64,000 nt of DNA from the NCBI GenBank assembly GCA_945952065.1, contig CAMFGY010000008.1, forward strand, positions 1-64,000, in the 5' to 3' direction. The notes beneath the pieces were generated by a model, which worked only from the letters and a program-made list of their open reading frames with translations, had not been told where the DNA came from and made no database searches. This document shows, in pieces, positions 20,115-29,174 of this stretch (within the stretch, counting starts at the first letter, position 1; every line of letters begins with the position of its first letter). The stretch comes from an uncultured Burkholderiales bacterium. Its GTDB lineage: Bacteria; Pseudomonadota; Gammaproteobacteria; Burkholderiales; Burkholderiaceae_C. Position numbers and translations under genes: made by a program.

Positions 20115-20584
20115 CGAGCTTGCTTGAGCCTGTGAGCACACCGCGCTGGGTGTACCAGCGCGAGGAGTTGGTGCGCTTTGGCCATTGCGACCCGGCTGGC
20201 ATCGTGTTTTACCCGCGCTACTTTGAAATGCTCAATGCGGTGGTGGAAGACTGGTTCACCCAGGGTTTGGGCGTGAACTATGCGCAGCTGCTCGGCCCGC
20301 GCCGGGTGGGCATGCCCTCGGTGCGCATCAGCAGCCAGTTCAAACGCATCAGCCGCATGGGCGAGCGGCTGACCCAGCGTGTGGCCATCGAAAAGCTGGG
20401 GCGCAGTTCGCTGACCCTGACGATTCATTTCGACGGGCCGGCGCACAGTGCGCAGCTCGACGATGGCCGCGTGGCCTTCGAGCAGGTCTTGGTTTGCACC
20501 CACCTGGACACGCACAAAGCCCAGCCTTTTCCCCAAGATTTGCGCGCCGCCTTGGAGCGCGCCCAAGGAGTACCCGCATCATGA
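20111..20584 (+). CDS. Hotdog-fold acyl-CoA thioesterase (4HBT type)
   Basis: 157 aa, with the 4-hydroxybenzoyl-CoA thioesterase signature VRFGHCDPAGIVFYPRYFEMLN, where Asp27 is the expected catalytic residue. ATGA overlap with the ligase. In CoA-based aromatic routes such enzymes release CoA from dead-end thioesters; that role here is inferred. Confidence 0.92.
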   Translation: MTSLLEPVSTPRWVYQREELVRFGHCDPAGIVFYPRYFEMLNAVVEDWFTQGLGVNYAQLLGPRRVGMPSVRISSQFKRISRMGERLTQRVAIEKLGRSSLTLTIHFDGPAHSAQLDDGRVAFEQVLVCTHLDTHKAQPFPQDLRAALERAQGVPAS

Positions 20585-20997
20585 CCCGCCCCGCCTTATC
20601 CAAACAAGTGCTGCAACCGGCCGACTGGGCCAAGCCCAAAGGCTATGCCAATGGCGTGGCCGCACACGGCCGGCTGGTGTTTGTGGCCGGCCAGATCGGT
20701 TGGAACGGCCAATGCCAGTTCGAGAGTGATGACTTTGTGGACCAGGTGCGTCAGACTTTGCTGAACATACGCGCCATCTTGGCCGAAGCCGGCGCTGCGC
20801 CGGCCCATATGACGCGCATGACCTGGTACCTGCTCGACAAGCAGGAGTACCAGGCGCGGGGCCGCGAAGTGGGCCAGGTCTATCGCGAGGTGATGGGCGC
20901 CGAGTACGGTGTCGCCATGGCGGCGGTGGTGGTGGCCGGTTTGATGGAAGATCGGGCCAAAGTGGAGATCGAAGTGACGGCGGTGGTGCCGGACTGA
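20581..20997 (+). CDS. RidA (YjgF/YER057c/UK114) family protein, Arg-less variant
   Basis: 138 aa, with the RidA core (RLVFVAGQIGWNG, DQVRQTLLNIRAILAEAGA, DRAKVEIEVTAVV). ATG 20581 overlaps the thioesterase stop. Archetypal RidA proteins hydrolyse enamines/imines and bind the substrate carboxylate with an Arg in the segment before the last strand. Here that segment reads GVAMAAVVVAG and Met113 takes the Arg place. The pathway makes cyclic enamine CoA thioesters, so a deaminase acting on a thioester, without a free carboxylate, is an attractive inference. A non-catalytic role is also possible. Confidence 0.9.
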   Translation: MTRPALSKQVLQPADWAKPKGYANGVAAHGRLVFVAGQIGWNGQCQFESDDFVDQVRQTLLNIRAILAEAGAAPAHMTRMTWYLLDKQEYQARGREVGQVYREVMGAEYGVAMAAVVVAGLMEDRAKVEIEVTAVVPD

Positions 20998-21041
20998 GAC
21001 ATTGAATGTTTGACCGATTGAAAGAGAAACAGAGACACCCC

Positions 21042-22217
21042 ATGAGCAAAGCCAAATTCCACTGGGACGACCCCCTGCTGCTGAACGAGCAACTTCTTGA
21101 GGACGAGCGCATGGTGCGCGATGCCGCGCAGGCCTATTGCCAGGAGCGCCTGGCGCCCCGGGTGCGCGAGGCCTTCCGGCATGAGCGCACCGATCTTGAG
21201 ATCTTCCGCGAGATGGGCGCCATCGGCCTGCTGGGCCCCACCATTGCGCCGGAGTACGGCGGCCCCGGGCTCAACTATGTGTCTTACGGCTTGATTGCCC
21301 GTGAGGTGGAACGCATCGACTCCGGCTACCGCTCCATGATGAGCGTGCAAAGCTCGTTGGTGATGGTGCCCATCAACGAATTCGGCAACGAAGCCACCAA
21401 GCGCAAGTATTTGCCCAAGCTGGCCAGCGGTGAATGGATCGGTTGCTTCGGCCTCACCGAGCCCAACCATGGCTCCGACCCCGCCAGCATGATCACCCGC
21501 GCCAAGAAGGTAGAGGGCGGCTACGTCTTGAGCGGCGCCAAGATGTGGATCACCAACTCGCCGGTGGCCGATGTCTTCGTGGTGTGGGCCAAGGACGAGG
21601 GCGGCCAGATTCGCGGCTTTGTGCTGGAAAAAGGTTGGCAGGGTTTGTCGGCCCCGGCCATCCACGGCAAGGTGGGCCTGCGGGCCTCTATCACCGGCGA
21701 GATCGTCATGGATCAGGTCTTTTGCCCGGAGGAAAACGCATTCCCCGAGGTGCGCGGTTTGAAGGGGCCTTTCACCTGCTTGAACAGCGCCCGCTACGGC
21801 ATCGCCTGGGGTGCATTGGGCGCGGCCGAAGACTGCTGGCACACCGCCCGCCAGTACACCTTGGACCGCCAACAGTTCGGCAAGCCCTTGGCCGCCAACC
21901 AGCTGGTGCAAAAAAAGCTGGCCGATATGCAGACCGAAATCACGCTGGGCCTGCAAGGCTGCCTGCGCCTGGGCCGCATGAAGGACGAGGGCTCGGCCGC
22001 GGTGGAGATCACTTCCATCATGAAGCGCAACAGCTGCGGCAAGAGCCTGGAAATTGCCCGCATGGCGCGCGACATGCTCGGCGGCAACGGCATCTCTGAC
22101 GAGTACGGCGTTGCCCGCCATTTGGTGAACCTGGAGGTGGTCAATACCTACGAGGGCACGCACGACATCCATGCCCTGATCTTGGGCCGCGCGATGACGG
22201 GGATTGCGGCGTTTTGA
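21042..22217 (+). CDS. gcdH: Glutaryl-CoA dehydrogenase
   Basis: Decarboxylating flavin dehydrogenase turning glutaryl-CoA into crotonyl-CoA and CO2. 391 aa. Features are [28 protein letters not shown] (shown here only as the family-typical N-terminal half, from about residue 68), [26 protein letters not shown], and the C-terminal [19 protein letters not shown] with catalytic base Glu371. Start ATG 21042 was preferred to the in-frame 21006. It follows RidA after 44 bp in the same direction. It links the end product of ring cleavage to beta-oxidation. Confidence 0.96.
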   Translation: MSKAKFHWDDPLLLNEQLLEDERMVRDAAQAYCQERLAPRVREAFRHERTDLEIFREMGAIGLLGPTIAPEYGGPGLNYVSYGLIAREVERIDSGYRSMMSVQSSLVMVPINEFGNEATKRKYLPKLASGEWIGCFGLTEPNHGSDPASMITRAKKVEGGYVLSGAKMWITNSPVADVFVVWAKDEGGQIRGFVLEKGWQGLSAPAIHGKVGLRASITGEIVMDQVFCPEENAFPEVRGLKGPFTCLNSARYGIAWGALGAAEDCWHTARQYTLDRQQFGKPLAANQLVQKKLADMQTEITLGLQGCLRLGRMKDEGSAAVEITSIMKRNSCGKSLEIARMARDMLGGNGISDEYGVARHLVNLEVVNTYEGTHDIHALILGRAMTGIAAF

Positions 22218-22616
22218 GAGCTTTCTGGCTTTGAGGCTCAGCCAAAAGGACCGAGGGGACTTTTTCCCCTCTTCCGCTGAGATGGCGCACATGGGTGTCA
22301 ATCATGGCGGTGACGAGCCCGGTTCAACTGATTTCGGAGAGAAGGGCCCAAGAGCTGAGCTACATGAGCACAAGGTCTTTGTCTTCTTTGCCTGGGTCGT
22401 CAAGTGATGGCACCGTGCTTGCGTCACCAGGGCCGAGCGGTGTCTCGCGCACTCGCTAGGCTCAGTCGAGTGCCGAAGCCAAGGGAATGACGCGCGCTGC
22501 GCTTGTCAGCAGCCGGTGCATTGCGGCTGAGAGGGGCGCCCATGCCGCGCATGGGGGGCATCTGGCGCTGCGGTCCGCTGTTTCATTGGGCGCCTCGCGG
22601 AGGGCGGGGGCTCAGT
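22218..22616. other. Gene-free 399-bp spacer
   Basis: Between the gcdH stop and the DUF6172 stop I see no supported gene. Two small hairpins occur: GAGGGG/CCCCTC around a T-rich loop soon after gcdH, possibly a weak terminator, and CAGCCG/CGGCTG further on. Confidence 0.5.
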
Positions 22617-22964
22617 TCAAGCGTCGCCGCTATGGCTGTGGGCGCTGCCGGCTTGCAAAGTGGACTGGGTGTCGTTGGCTGCTTTGGCTTTGCGCACCCC
22701 CGGTTTGGCCAGCACTTCCAGGTAAAAGGACTCCGCCTTGTCCGCGGCATAGGCGTTGATGCGTGCGGTGATGTCGCTCAGCGCAATCACTTCGGCGGTG
22801 GCGGGGCTGCTGCCAAAGCGGCAGTCGAAGTCCCAATAGTCCACGCCGGCGGGCTTGGTCTTGTTTTGCTCGCGTTTGATGTATTTGCGGATTTCGTGCT
22901 TGGTGGCTTCCAGCAGACGGTCCGGGTGCTTGCCCTCGCGTTGGAGGGGAAAGGTTTTCTTCAT
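22617..22964 (-). CDS. DUF6172 family protein
   Basis: 115 aa from ATG 22964, beginning MKKTFPLQREGKHPDRLLEA and containing KYIKREQNKTKPAGVDYWDFDC, which I recognise as the conserved core of a small uncharacterised proteobacterial family. The middle part (ATAEVIALSDITARINAYAADKAESFYLEVLAKPG) is mixed helix. The C-terminus is a variable tail. The longer open frame to 23039 lacks family resemblance. No function is known to me, and the neighbours give no hint. It lies divergent to a diguanylate cyclase gene. Confidence 0.8.
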   Translation of the reverse strand: MKKTFPLQREGKHPDRLLEATKHEIRKYIKREQNKTKPAGVDYWDFDCRFGSSPATAEVIALSDITARINAYAADKAESFYLEVLAKPGVRKAKAANDTQSTLQAGSAHSHSGDA

Positions 22965-23187
22965 GATGGGCCTTGTTGGCGTGCGGCGTTGGGGGAGGCA
23001 GGAGGTCCGCCGGTGTCGATTCTTCGTGCGCTGAATCAAGCGAAGCCTGGGCGTAGACCGTAAGGAAGCGGCCGTCGGCCTTGAATGAGTGGGCGATTAT
23101 CCAGGCAATGTGGCGCCGCATCAGCCTGTGTTTTCAAGGGTTCGTGATGTGATTGCAGGCAGGGTGTTGCGGCGATACTTTGAATTC

Positions 23188-25317
23188 ATGAAGCTCAGCT
23201 CCCCGGTCTTCGTCCGTCTCGGTGATTGCCGCTGGCTTGTCGCCTGCGTTGCCGCGCTAGCGGCAGGGCTGGCTGCATGCGACGCTGGCGTTTCCGGTCC
23301 TGCGAAACCGGGCAAAGCCTCGGTGGAGGCCCGCGAGTCGGGGGTGTCTGCGGCGCAGCAACAGGAGCAACAGCAGCTTTGGCGACAGCTGGCCGACATC
23401 GAGCGTAGCGGCTACAGCCGCCCCGCTGAGAGCGAGGCCGCTTTGCTGGCCTTGGCTGCCCGGCCTTTGAAGGTGGGCAGCGCCGAGTGGGTGGAATGGC
23501 TTTCTCTGCGTGGCCTGGTCAATGCGGAGTTGCGCGCCCATGCGGTGACGGCGGGCTTGTTGGCCGATCTGCAGTCGGTGGAGTCGGGGCCCCAACGCGA
23601 GGCCGCGCGCTTGGCAGCGGCCCTGATGCAAGCGCAGACCTTGGTGCGAGAGGGCAAGAATGAGCAAGCCTTGAAGGCGCTGGCCGTGTTGTGGCAGTCG
23701 CCTCCCGCGGGGCCCAGCAGCTTGCCTTTGCGTCAGCGTTGTCATGCTTTGGTGGCGGCCTCGCAGGCGGATTCCGGCAATATCGAATTGGCGATCAAGG
23801 CCGGCTTGGAAAGCGTGAAGCTGGCCCAGCAGACGCAAAGCAGCTGGCGCCTTGCCAGCAGTTTGGCGGGCATGTCTTACGTTTATTTGCGCGCTCAGCA
23901 GGTTGATCGCGCCAAGCAAGCTGCCGATGAAGCCTTGCTGCAGGCCAATTTAGACCCGGACCCTTTCACCTTGTACCGGGTGCACAACGCGCGCGCCGTG
24001 CTGTTTTCGGAGTCGGGCGACGAGCAACAGGCGGAAGCCTCGAGCCGTTTGACCCTGGACTTCGCCCGCCAAACCGGCTCTGACGCCATCTTGGCCCTGG
24101 CGCTGGGCAATAGCGCGGACTATCAGCTGCACCAAGGCCAGTACCAGAGCGCGATTTTCCGGGCGGAAGAGAGCTTGGCCTTGGCGCTGAAGTCCGGCGA
24201 TTTGTTGAGCCAGGCTCTGGCGCATCTCAATATCGGCTTGGCCAAAATCGCTTTGAAGCAGGTGGAGGCGGGGCGCAAGGAGGTGCTGAAGGCCATTGCC
24301 ATGGACGAGGCGCAAGGGCAAGCCGCTGCGGTCGCGGCAGATTGGCGGGAGCTGGGGCTGTATTTAGAAAGGGCCGGGGACTGGGCAGGCGCCATCGATG
24401 CCTATCACCGCCACCGGGCCTTGTTTGATCAGCAAATGCGCGAGGAAAGCCGCAAGTCGGTGTTGGACATGCAGGCTCGTTTTGATGACGAGCGCCAGGC
24501 CAAAGAAATCACCTTGCTGGATCGCAGCAACAAGCTCAAGGCCGAGCAATTGCGGGCGCGCGATCTGCAACTGCGTTTGTGGCTGGCGGTGGCGGCCAGC
24601 GTGATTTTGCTCAGCGTGTTGTTGATCTTGGCCTATCAGCGCATACGTCAAAGCAATTTGGCCTTGGCCCGCAGCAACGCAGACCTGCGCCGCCAGGGCG
24701 AGCGCGACCCTTTGACCGGATTGTCCAATCGCCGCCATTTTCAAAGCGCCATCAAGCGTTTGGCCGCGCAAGGCAAGCTGCAGGGCTCGGTGTTCTTGAT
24801 CGACATTGACCACTTCAAACGCATCAATGATGTGCATGGGCATGCGGCGGGCGATGCGGTGCTGGTGGAGGTGGCGCAGCGCCTGGGCGCCAGCTTGCGG
24901 GTGCAGGACCTGCTGGTGCGTTGGGGGGGCGAGGAATTTTTGATCGTGGTGGATGAGCAGCAGGTGGCCAGCGCTGCGGCCTTGGCACAGCGTTTGTTGG
25001 ATCAATTGGCCTTGACGCCGGTGAGCTATGGCACGCAGCGAATCGCCATCAGCGCGTCCATTGGCTTTGCCAGCTTTCCTTTGGCGCCCCATGGCTTGGT
25101 GGTGAACTGGGAGCGCGCCATCGATTTGGTGGACACCGTCATGTACATGGCCAAAGCCCATGGTCGCAACCGTGCTTATGGCATCGAGGCCATGGCGGTG
25201 GCGGATGAAGCCGCTTTGGCCGCTTTGGCGGGTCGCATGGAGGCGGCGTGGCATGAGGGCGCGGTGAAGCTGCAGGCTTTGCAAGGGCCGCAGCGACTTG
25301 AGGAGAGCAAGGCATGA
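23188..25317 (+). CDS. TPR-GGDEF diguanylate cyclase, putative lipoprotein
   Basis: 709 aa. The N-terminal signal ends in a lipobox-like LAAC (Cys31). A TPR-like alpha-helical sensor region follows (about 55-430), then a coiled coil, one membrane helix (about 461-482, LWLAVAASVILLSVLLILAY) and a cytoplasmic GGDEF domain. The active site is GGEEF (about residue 579), with an inhibitory-site RxxD (RVQD) five residues before it, so c-di-GMP synthesis with product inhibition is predicted. A lipidated N-terminus plus a transmembrane helix would tether the sensor at both ends; the lipobox needs testing. It overlaps the next, similar gene by four bases. Confidence 0.92.
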   Translation: MKLSSPVFVRLGDCRWLVACVAALAAGLAACDAGVSGPAKPGKASVEARESGVSAAQQQEQQQLWRQLADIERSGYSRPAESEAALLALAARPLKVGSAEWVEWLSLRGLVNAELRAHAVTAGLLADLQSVESGPQREAARLAAALMQAQTLVREGKNEQALKALAVLWQSPPAGPSSLPLRQRCHALVAASQADSGNIELAIKAGLESVKLAQQTQSSWRLASSLAGMSYVYLRAQQVDRAKQAADEALLQANLDPDPFTLYRVHNARAVLFSESGDEQQAEASSRLTLDFARQTGSDAILALALGNSADYQLHQGQYQSAIFRAEESLALALKSGDLLSQALAHLNIGLAKIALKQVEAGRKEVLKAIAMDEAQGQAAAVAADWRELGLYLERAGDWAGAIDAYHRHRALFDQQMREESRKSVLDMQARFDDERQAKEITLLDRSNKLKAEQLRARDLQLRLWLAVAASVILLSVLLILAYQRIRQSNLALARSNADLRRQGERDPLTGLSNRRHFQSAIKRLAAQGKLQGSVFLIDIDHFKRINDVHGHAAGDAVLVEVAQRLGASLRVQDLLVRWGGEEFLIVVDEQQVASAAALAQRLLDQLALTPVSYGTQRIAISASIGFASFPLAPHGLVVNWERAIDLVDTVMYMAKAHGRNRAYGIEAMAVADEAALAALAGRMEAAWHEGAVKLQALQGPQRLEESKA

Positions 25318-27407
25318 GTTGGGGTAGTGCGCGTGCTGAACAAGTGCTTGGGCCGGGCTTTGGTTTCGCCGCAAGAGGCGTGCGGGCACTGGCTTGGTTT
25401 TTGGCTTTCGCTTTGAATTGGGCCAGTGCCGCAGATCAGGCCGCGCCGCAGCCGCAGCTTGATTTGGCCTTGGACGGCGAAGTGAGTCGCTTGCTGCGCA
25501 TCGGGTTCGACAAGCCCGACAAAGCCCTGCAGGGTTTGCAGGAGTTGCGTCGCCAGCCCTTGCAGCCGCAGCAATTGGGGCGGCTGCGCTTGGCGGAGGG
25601 CCGTCTGCAAGTGCTGGCCGGAAATTTGGAAGGCGCCAATGCCAGCGTTGCCGCCTTGGCGCGCGATGCCTGGGTGTCGGCCGAGGCCGTCAAACTTCTG
25701 CAGGCGGAGATTCAAGAGCGCGCCGGGCGCACCGGTGACGCTGCGGACCTGGCATTGCAAGCATTTCGGGGGCTGGAGCCAGCTTGCCCGGCAGCGGGTG
25801 CTGCGGTCACGCCTCAGGCCATGGCGGCTTGTGATTTCCGCCTGGCCTGGGCGGCGCTGCGCGTGCTGGGGCGCAGCCAGCTCAAGGAAGGGCGGCTGCC
25901 GGTGGCGCTGGCCACCGCCCAACGCAGCCTGGGCTTGGCCGAGGCGGGCGGGGACGATTTGTTGAGTGCCCTGAGCCTGGGGCAAATGGCTTTGTTGGAG
26001 ATGCGTCAGCAGCGCGCCGAGCGTGCCAGCGAGAACCTGGCCCTGGCCTTCAAAAAGGCCCAAGGCGACGCCCTGACACAGGCGCAGCTGAAGAACTTTG
26101 AAGCCAATCTGGCGGCAGCCAAAGGCGACACCCGCGGCCAGCTCAAAGCGCTGGAAGAGGGCTCGCGGCTGGCGCAGGAACTGGGGGCCGGCCGCTTGTC
26201 GGCGCAGCTGCTGTCCAATCAGGCCGACGCCTATCTGCAGCTGCAGCAAGCAGCCAAGGCTTTGGAGCTCGGGCGCCAGGCCTTGAGCGAGCTCTTGCGC
26301 TTCAAAGATGTGCGGGTGGAGCGCAGCACGCGTTTGAACATCGCCCTGGCTTTGATCCAACTGGGTCGCTTTGACGAGGCGCGGCGCGAGTTGGCGCGCG
26401 GCAGCGCGCTGCGTGCCGAGCAGCCTGACCAGGGGCTGCGTGCCCTAGAACTGCAAGAGCTGGGGGAGGCCTGGGCCAGGGCCGGTCAGGCCAAAGAGGC
26501 CATTGCGCTGTATCACGAGGAACGCAAGCTCAGTGCCGACTTGAGTGCGCGCAATCGCGAGGCCGAGTTGCAGTTGTTGAAAGTCAAGTACGACAGCGAC
26601 CGCAAACAGCGCGATCTGGAGCTTTTGCAACGCGAGCGCAGCTTGGTGGACAGCCAGCTTCAAAACCGCAAGCTGGCGCAGCAAGTGGGCGTGGCGCTGG
26701 CGGTGCTGCTGGGCCTGAGCTTGGTGCTGGTGGTGCTGATGGTCAATCGGGTGCGCGCGGCGCAAAAGCGGCTGAAGGCCAATGAGCTCTTGCTCAAGGC
26801 GCAAAGCGAGCGCGACCCGCTCACCGACTTGGCCAACCGCCGCCATTTGCTGGCGGTGATGGCCATGCAGCCCAAGGCACAGTTCAGTGGTGCTTTGCTG
26901 ATGGTGGACATCGATCACTTCAAACACGTCAATGACGAGTACGGCCACGGCGTGGGTGATTGGGTGATTTGCGAGGTGGCGCGGCGCATCAGCCACGCGG
27001 TGCGCAGCGTCGATCTGGTGGTGCGCTGGGGCGGTGAGGAGTTCTTGGTGTTTGCCCCCGATGTGTCGCAAGAGCAGCTGATGCAGCTGGCGCAGCGCAT
27101 CTTGGACGAGGTGGCTTATTTGCCGGTGCAAACCGAAACTGGGCCGCTGCGGGTGACGGTGTCCATGGGTTTTGCGCATTTCCCGCTGCCGCCGGCCATG
27201 CTGGATCTGCATTGGGAACAGGCGGTCAATTGGGCCGATATGGCGCTCTACACCGCCAAGTCGAGAGGGCGCAATCGGGCCATGGGCATTGCCACCGTGG
27301 ACGCGGGCGATGCCAACGCCTTGATGCAAATCGAGGCGGACTTTGACGCCGCCTGTTCGTCGGAGCGGGTGCGCTTGGTCGAGGTGCTGGGGCCCGTCGC
27401 TTTGTGA
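25314..27407 (+). CDS. TPR-GGDEF diguanylate cyclase (tandem paralogue)
   Basis: 697 aa with the same layout as its upstream neighbour: a Sec-type signal (about 20-42, cleavage near ASAADQ), a TPR-like helical region, coiled coil, one membrane helix (about 460-480, VGVALAVLLGLSLVLVVLMV) and a GGDEF domain. The active motif is GGEEF (about residue 573), with RxxD (RSVD) five residues before. No lipobox, unlike the first copy. ATGA overlap with the upstream gene means coupled translation. The pair is a tandem duplication that has diverged mainly in the sensor part. The TPR ligands are unknown. Confidence 0.92.
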   Translation: MSWGSARAEQVLGPGFGFAARGVRALAWFLAFALNWASAADQAAPQPQLDLALDGEVSRLLRIGFDKPDKALQGLQELRRQPLQPQQLGRLRLAEGRLQVLAGNLEGANASVAALARDAWVSAEAVKLLQAEIQERAGRTGDAADLALQAFRGLEPACPAAGAAVTPQAMAACDFRLAWAALRVLGRSQLKEGRLPVALATAQRSLGLAEAGGDDLLSALSLGQMALLEMRQQRAERASENLALAFKKAQGDALTQAQLKNFEANLAAAKGDTRGQLKALEEGSRLAQELGAGRLSAQLLSNQADAYLQLQQAAKALELGRQALSELLRFKDVRVERSTRLNIALALIQLGRFDEARRELARGSALRAEQPDQGLRALELQELGEAWARAGQAKEAIALYHEERKLSADLSARNREAELQLLKVKYDSDRKQRDLELLQRERSLVDSQLQNRKLAQQVGVALAVLLGLSLVLVVLMVNRVRAAQKRLKANELLLKAQSERDPLTDLANRRHLLAVMAMQPKAQFSGALLMVDIDHFKHVNDEYGHGVGDWVICEVARRISHAVRSVDLVVRWGGEEFLVFAPDVSQEQLMQLAQRILDEVAYLPVQTETGPLRVTVSMGFAHFPLPPAMLDLHWEQAVNWADMALYTAKSRGRNRAMGIATVDAGDANALMQIEADFDAACSSERVRLVEVLGPVAL

Positions 27408-27426
27408 GCGCGGCGCCCCAGCGGGC

Positions 27427-27972
27427 TCATTCGCTCGCCTGAGCGAATTCCTTTTCATGCAGCCAAGCGGCGTGCCGCACGGTGCGCCGGGTCTGGCTCC
27501 ATTCCTCGATCATGGCCGGGGCCAGTTCGCGCAGCTTTTCCAGCTGGCCGGGCTTGACCGTGTTGGCCGCCAGTTCAATGCGGTGGCCATTGGGGTCGTG
27601 CAAATAGATGGACTGGAAGATCTCGTGATTGGTCGGCCCGACCACGTCGATCCCCATGGTCAGCAGCTTGTCGCGGGTGCGCTCCAATGTGGCCACGTCT
27701 TCGACCTGAAAAGCCAAATGCTGCACCCAGGCCGGCGTGTTCTCGTCACGCCCTTGGGGCGGCGAGTCGGGCAGCTCGAAGAAGGCCAGCACATTGCCCC
27801 GACCCGCGTCGAGAAAGATATGCATATAGGGGTTGGGCTCTTTGGTCGAGGGCACATGGTCCTCGGAGATGGCCAAGAGCAGGTCCATGTCCAGTGCGTC
27901 TTTGTAGAACTGGATGGTCTCTTTGACGTCGCGGCAGCGGTAGGCGACGTGGTGAATGCCTTGGGTCAACAT
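27427..27972 (-). CDS. VOC-family (glyoxalase/dioxygenase superfamily) protein
   Basis: 181 aa with one complete pair of beta-alpha-beta-beta-beta modules. The N-terminal module begins GIHHVAYRCRDVKETIQFYKD, and the second has WVQHLAFQVEDVATLERTRDKL and DPNGHRIELAAN. The likely metal ligands are His in HHVAY, His in QHLAF and Glu in RIELA. The C-terminal tail (about 140-181) is extra. It follows hppD after 26 bp in the same direction, so it is probably co-transcribed and acts on a tyrosine-derived compound, or detoxifies one. The substrate is unknown. Confidence 0.85.
   Translation of the reverse strand: MLTQGIHHVAYRCRDVKETIQFYKDALDMDLLLAISEDHVPSTKEPNPYMHIFLDAGRGNVLAFFELPDSPPQGRDENTPAWVQHLAFQVEDVATLERTRDKLLTMGIDVVGPTNHEIFQSIYLHDPNGHRIELAANTVKPGQLEKLRELAPAMIEEWSQTRRTVRHAAWLHEKEFAQASE
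27429..27456 (+). terminator. Possible terminator of the GGDEF operon
   Basis: Arms ATTCGCTC (27429-27436) and GAGCGAAT (27441-27448) with loop GCCT, followed by TCCTTTTC on the plus strand. It lies inside the 3' end of the convergent VOC gene. Confidence 0.45.
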
Positions 27973-27998
27973 GATGAGTGCTCCGTGTGAATTGGACC

Positions 27999-29042
27999 TT
28001 AGATGACGCCGCGGCGTTCTTGGTCTTTCTCCAGCGAGCGAAACAGCGCGCCGAAATTGCCTTCGCCAAAGCCCAGGTTGTTGCTGCGCTGGATGATCTC
28101 GATAAAGATCGGGCCGATGATGTTTTTGGTGAAGATCTGCAGCAGATAGCCCTGCTCATCGCCATCGACCAGCACTTGATGCTTTTGGATGCGGGCATGG
28201 TCTTCACGCACGCCGGGCACGCGCTCGAACACTTGGGCGTAGTAGTCGGCATCGATCTCCAAGGTCTCGATGCCGCTGCCTTGCAGCTGGTCCAGCGAGC
28301 CCAGGATGTCGTTCGTCAGGAAAGCCAGGTGCTGCACGCCCGGGCCTTTGTACTCGCGCAGGTATTCGGCGATCTGGTCTTTCTCGTCCTTGGGCTGATT
28401 GATGGGGATGCAGAAAGAACCATCGGGCGAGCGCAGGGCAAAGCTGGTCAGGCCGGTCTTGGCGCCTTGGATGTCGAAGTAGCGCACTTCGGTGAAGCCA
28501 AATATGCCTTTGTAAAAAGCGGCCCATTTGTCCTGTTCGCCGGGCGGCACATTGTTGGTCAGGTGGTCCACGGTCAGGAAGCCCTTGTCCGGCTGGATCA
28601 GCGGTGCGTCCAGGGCCACAAAGTCGCGCTCATAAATCGAGTTGCCGCTGGCGCAAGGCTCGATGAAGTAAATGATGCTTTCGCCAATGCCCCAGACGGC
28701 CGGATAGGGGTGGTCTTTCATCGCATCGTCCACTGCCACGGCGCCGCGCGCCACGGCCGCTTGCAGCGCGGCTTGGGCGTTCTCCACCCGCCAGCCCATG
28801 GCGCAGATGGACGGGCCGTGCTTGCGGGCAAACTGAGCCGAGTGGCCGTCGCGCTCGCCATTGAGCAGGAAGTGGATGTCGTTCTGGCGGTAGTAGCTGA
28901 TCGCCTTGCTGGGGTGGCGGCGCAGCTTGGAGAAACCGAAGTTCCAGAACAGCGCGTCCAACTGCTCCAGCGTCGGGCCGCAGAATTCGGTGAACTCAAT
29001 GCCGGTCAGGCCGATGGGATTGGTGGCGCTTTGTTGGGTCAT
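27999..29042 (-). CDS. hppD: 4-hydroxyphenylpyruvate dioxygenase
   Basis: Non-heme iron dioxygenase making homogentisate from 4-hydroxyphenylpyruvate in tyrosine/phenylalanine catabolism. 347 aa. The iron triad is His160 (FLTVDHLTNNV), His238 (GVQHLAFLTNDI) and Glu315 (IFIEIIQR). The C-terminal GFGEGNFGALFRSLEKDQERRG is the helix that covers the active site. ATG 29042 was chosen; the open frame to 29075 adds nothing conserved. It is divergent from a LysR gene. No homogentisate dioxygenase is in the window, so later steps are elsewhere. Confidence 0.97.
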   Translation of the reverse strand: MTQQSATNPIGLTGIEFTEFCGPTLEQLDALFWNFGFSKLRRHPSKAISYYRQNDIHFLLNGERDGHSAQFARKHGPSICAMGWRVENAQAALQAAVARGAVAVDDAMKDHPYPAVWGIGESIIYFIEPCASGNSIYERDFVALDAPLIQPDKGFLTVDHLTNNVPPGEQDKWAAFYKGIFGFTEVRYFDIQGAKTGLTSFALRSPDGSFCIPINQPKDEKDQIAEYLREYKGPGVQHLAFLTNDILGSLDQLQGSGIETLEIDADYYAQVFERVPGVREDHARIQKHQVLVDGDEQGYLLQIFTKNIIGPIFIEIIQRSNNLGFGEGNFGALFRSLEKDQERRGVI

Positions 29043-29120
29043 GAAACGGTCTCCGTGGCTGGGGTGCTTGTTCAATGCGGCGACGCTGTCGGTGCCGATG
29101 GAGCCGGATTCTTCTCGCGC

Positions 29121-29166
29121 ATTGCAATCAATAAAAGCGAATTTCTTTGTGCTTCTTGATCAATAA
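29121..29166. promoter_or_regulatory. Candidate LysR-binding region between hppD and lysR
   Basis: The 132-bp divergent region contains palindromes ATTGCAAT (29121-29128) and TTGATCAA (29156-29163). A direct repeat ATCAATAA occurs at 29127-29134 and 29159-29166, three helical turns apart. It is AT-rich relative to its surroundings. Fit to a LysR site is inferred. Confidence 0.4.
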
Positions 29167-29174
29167 TTTTGACC

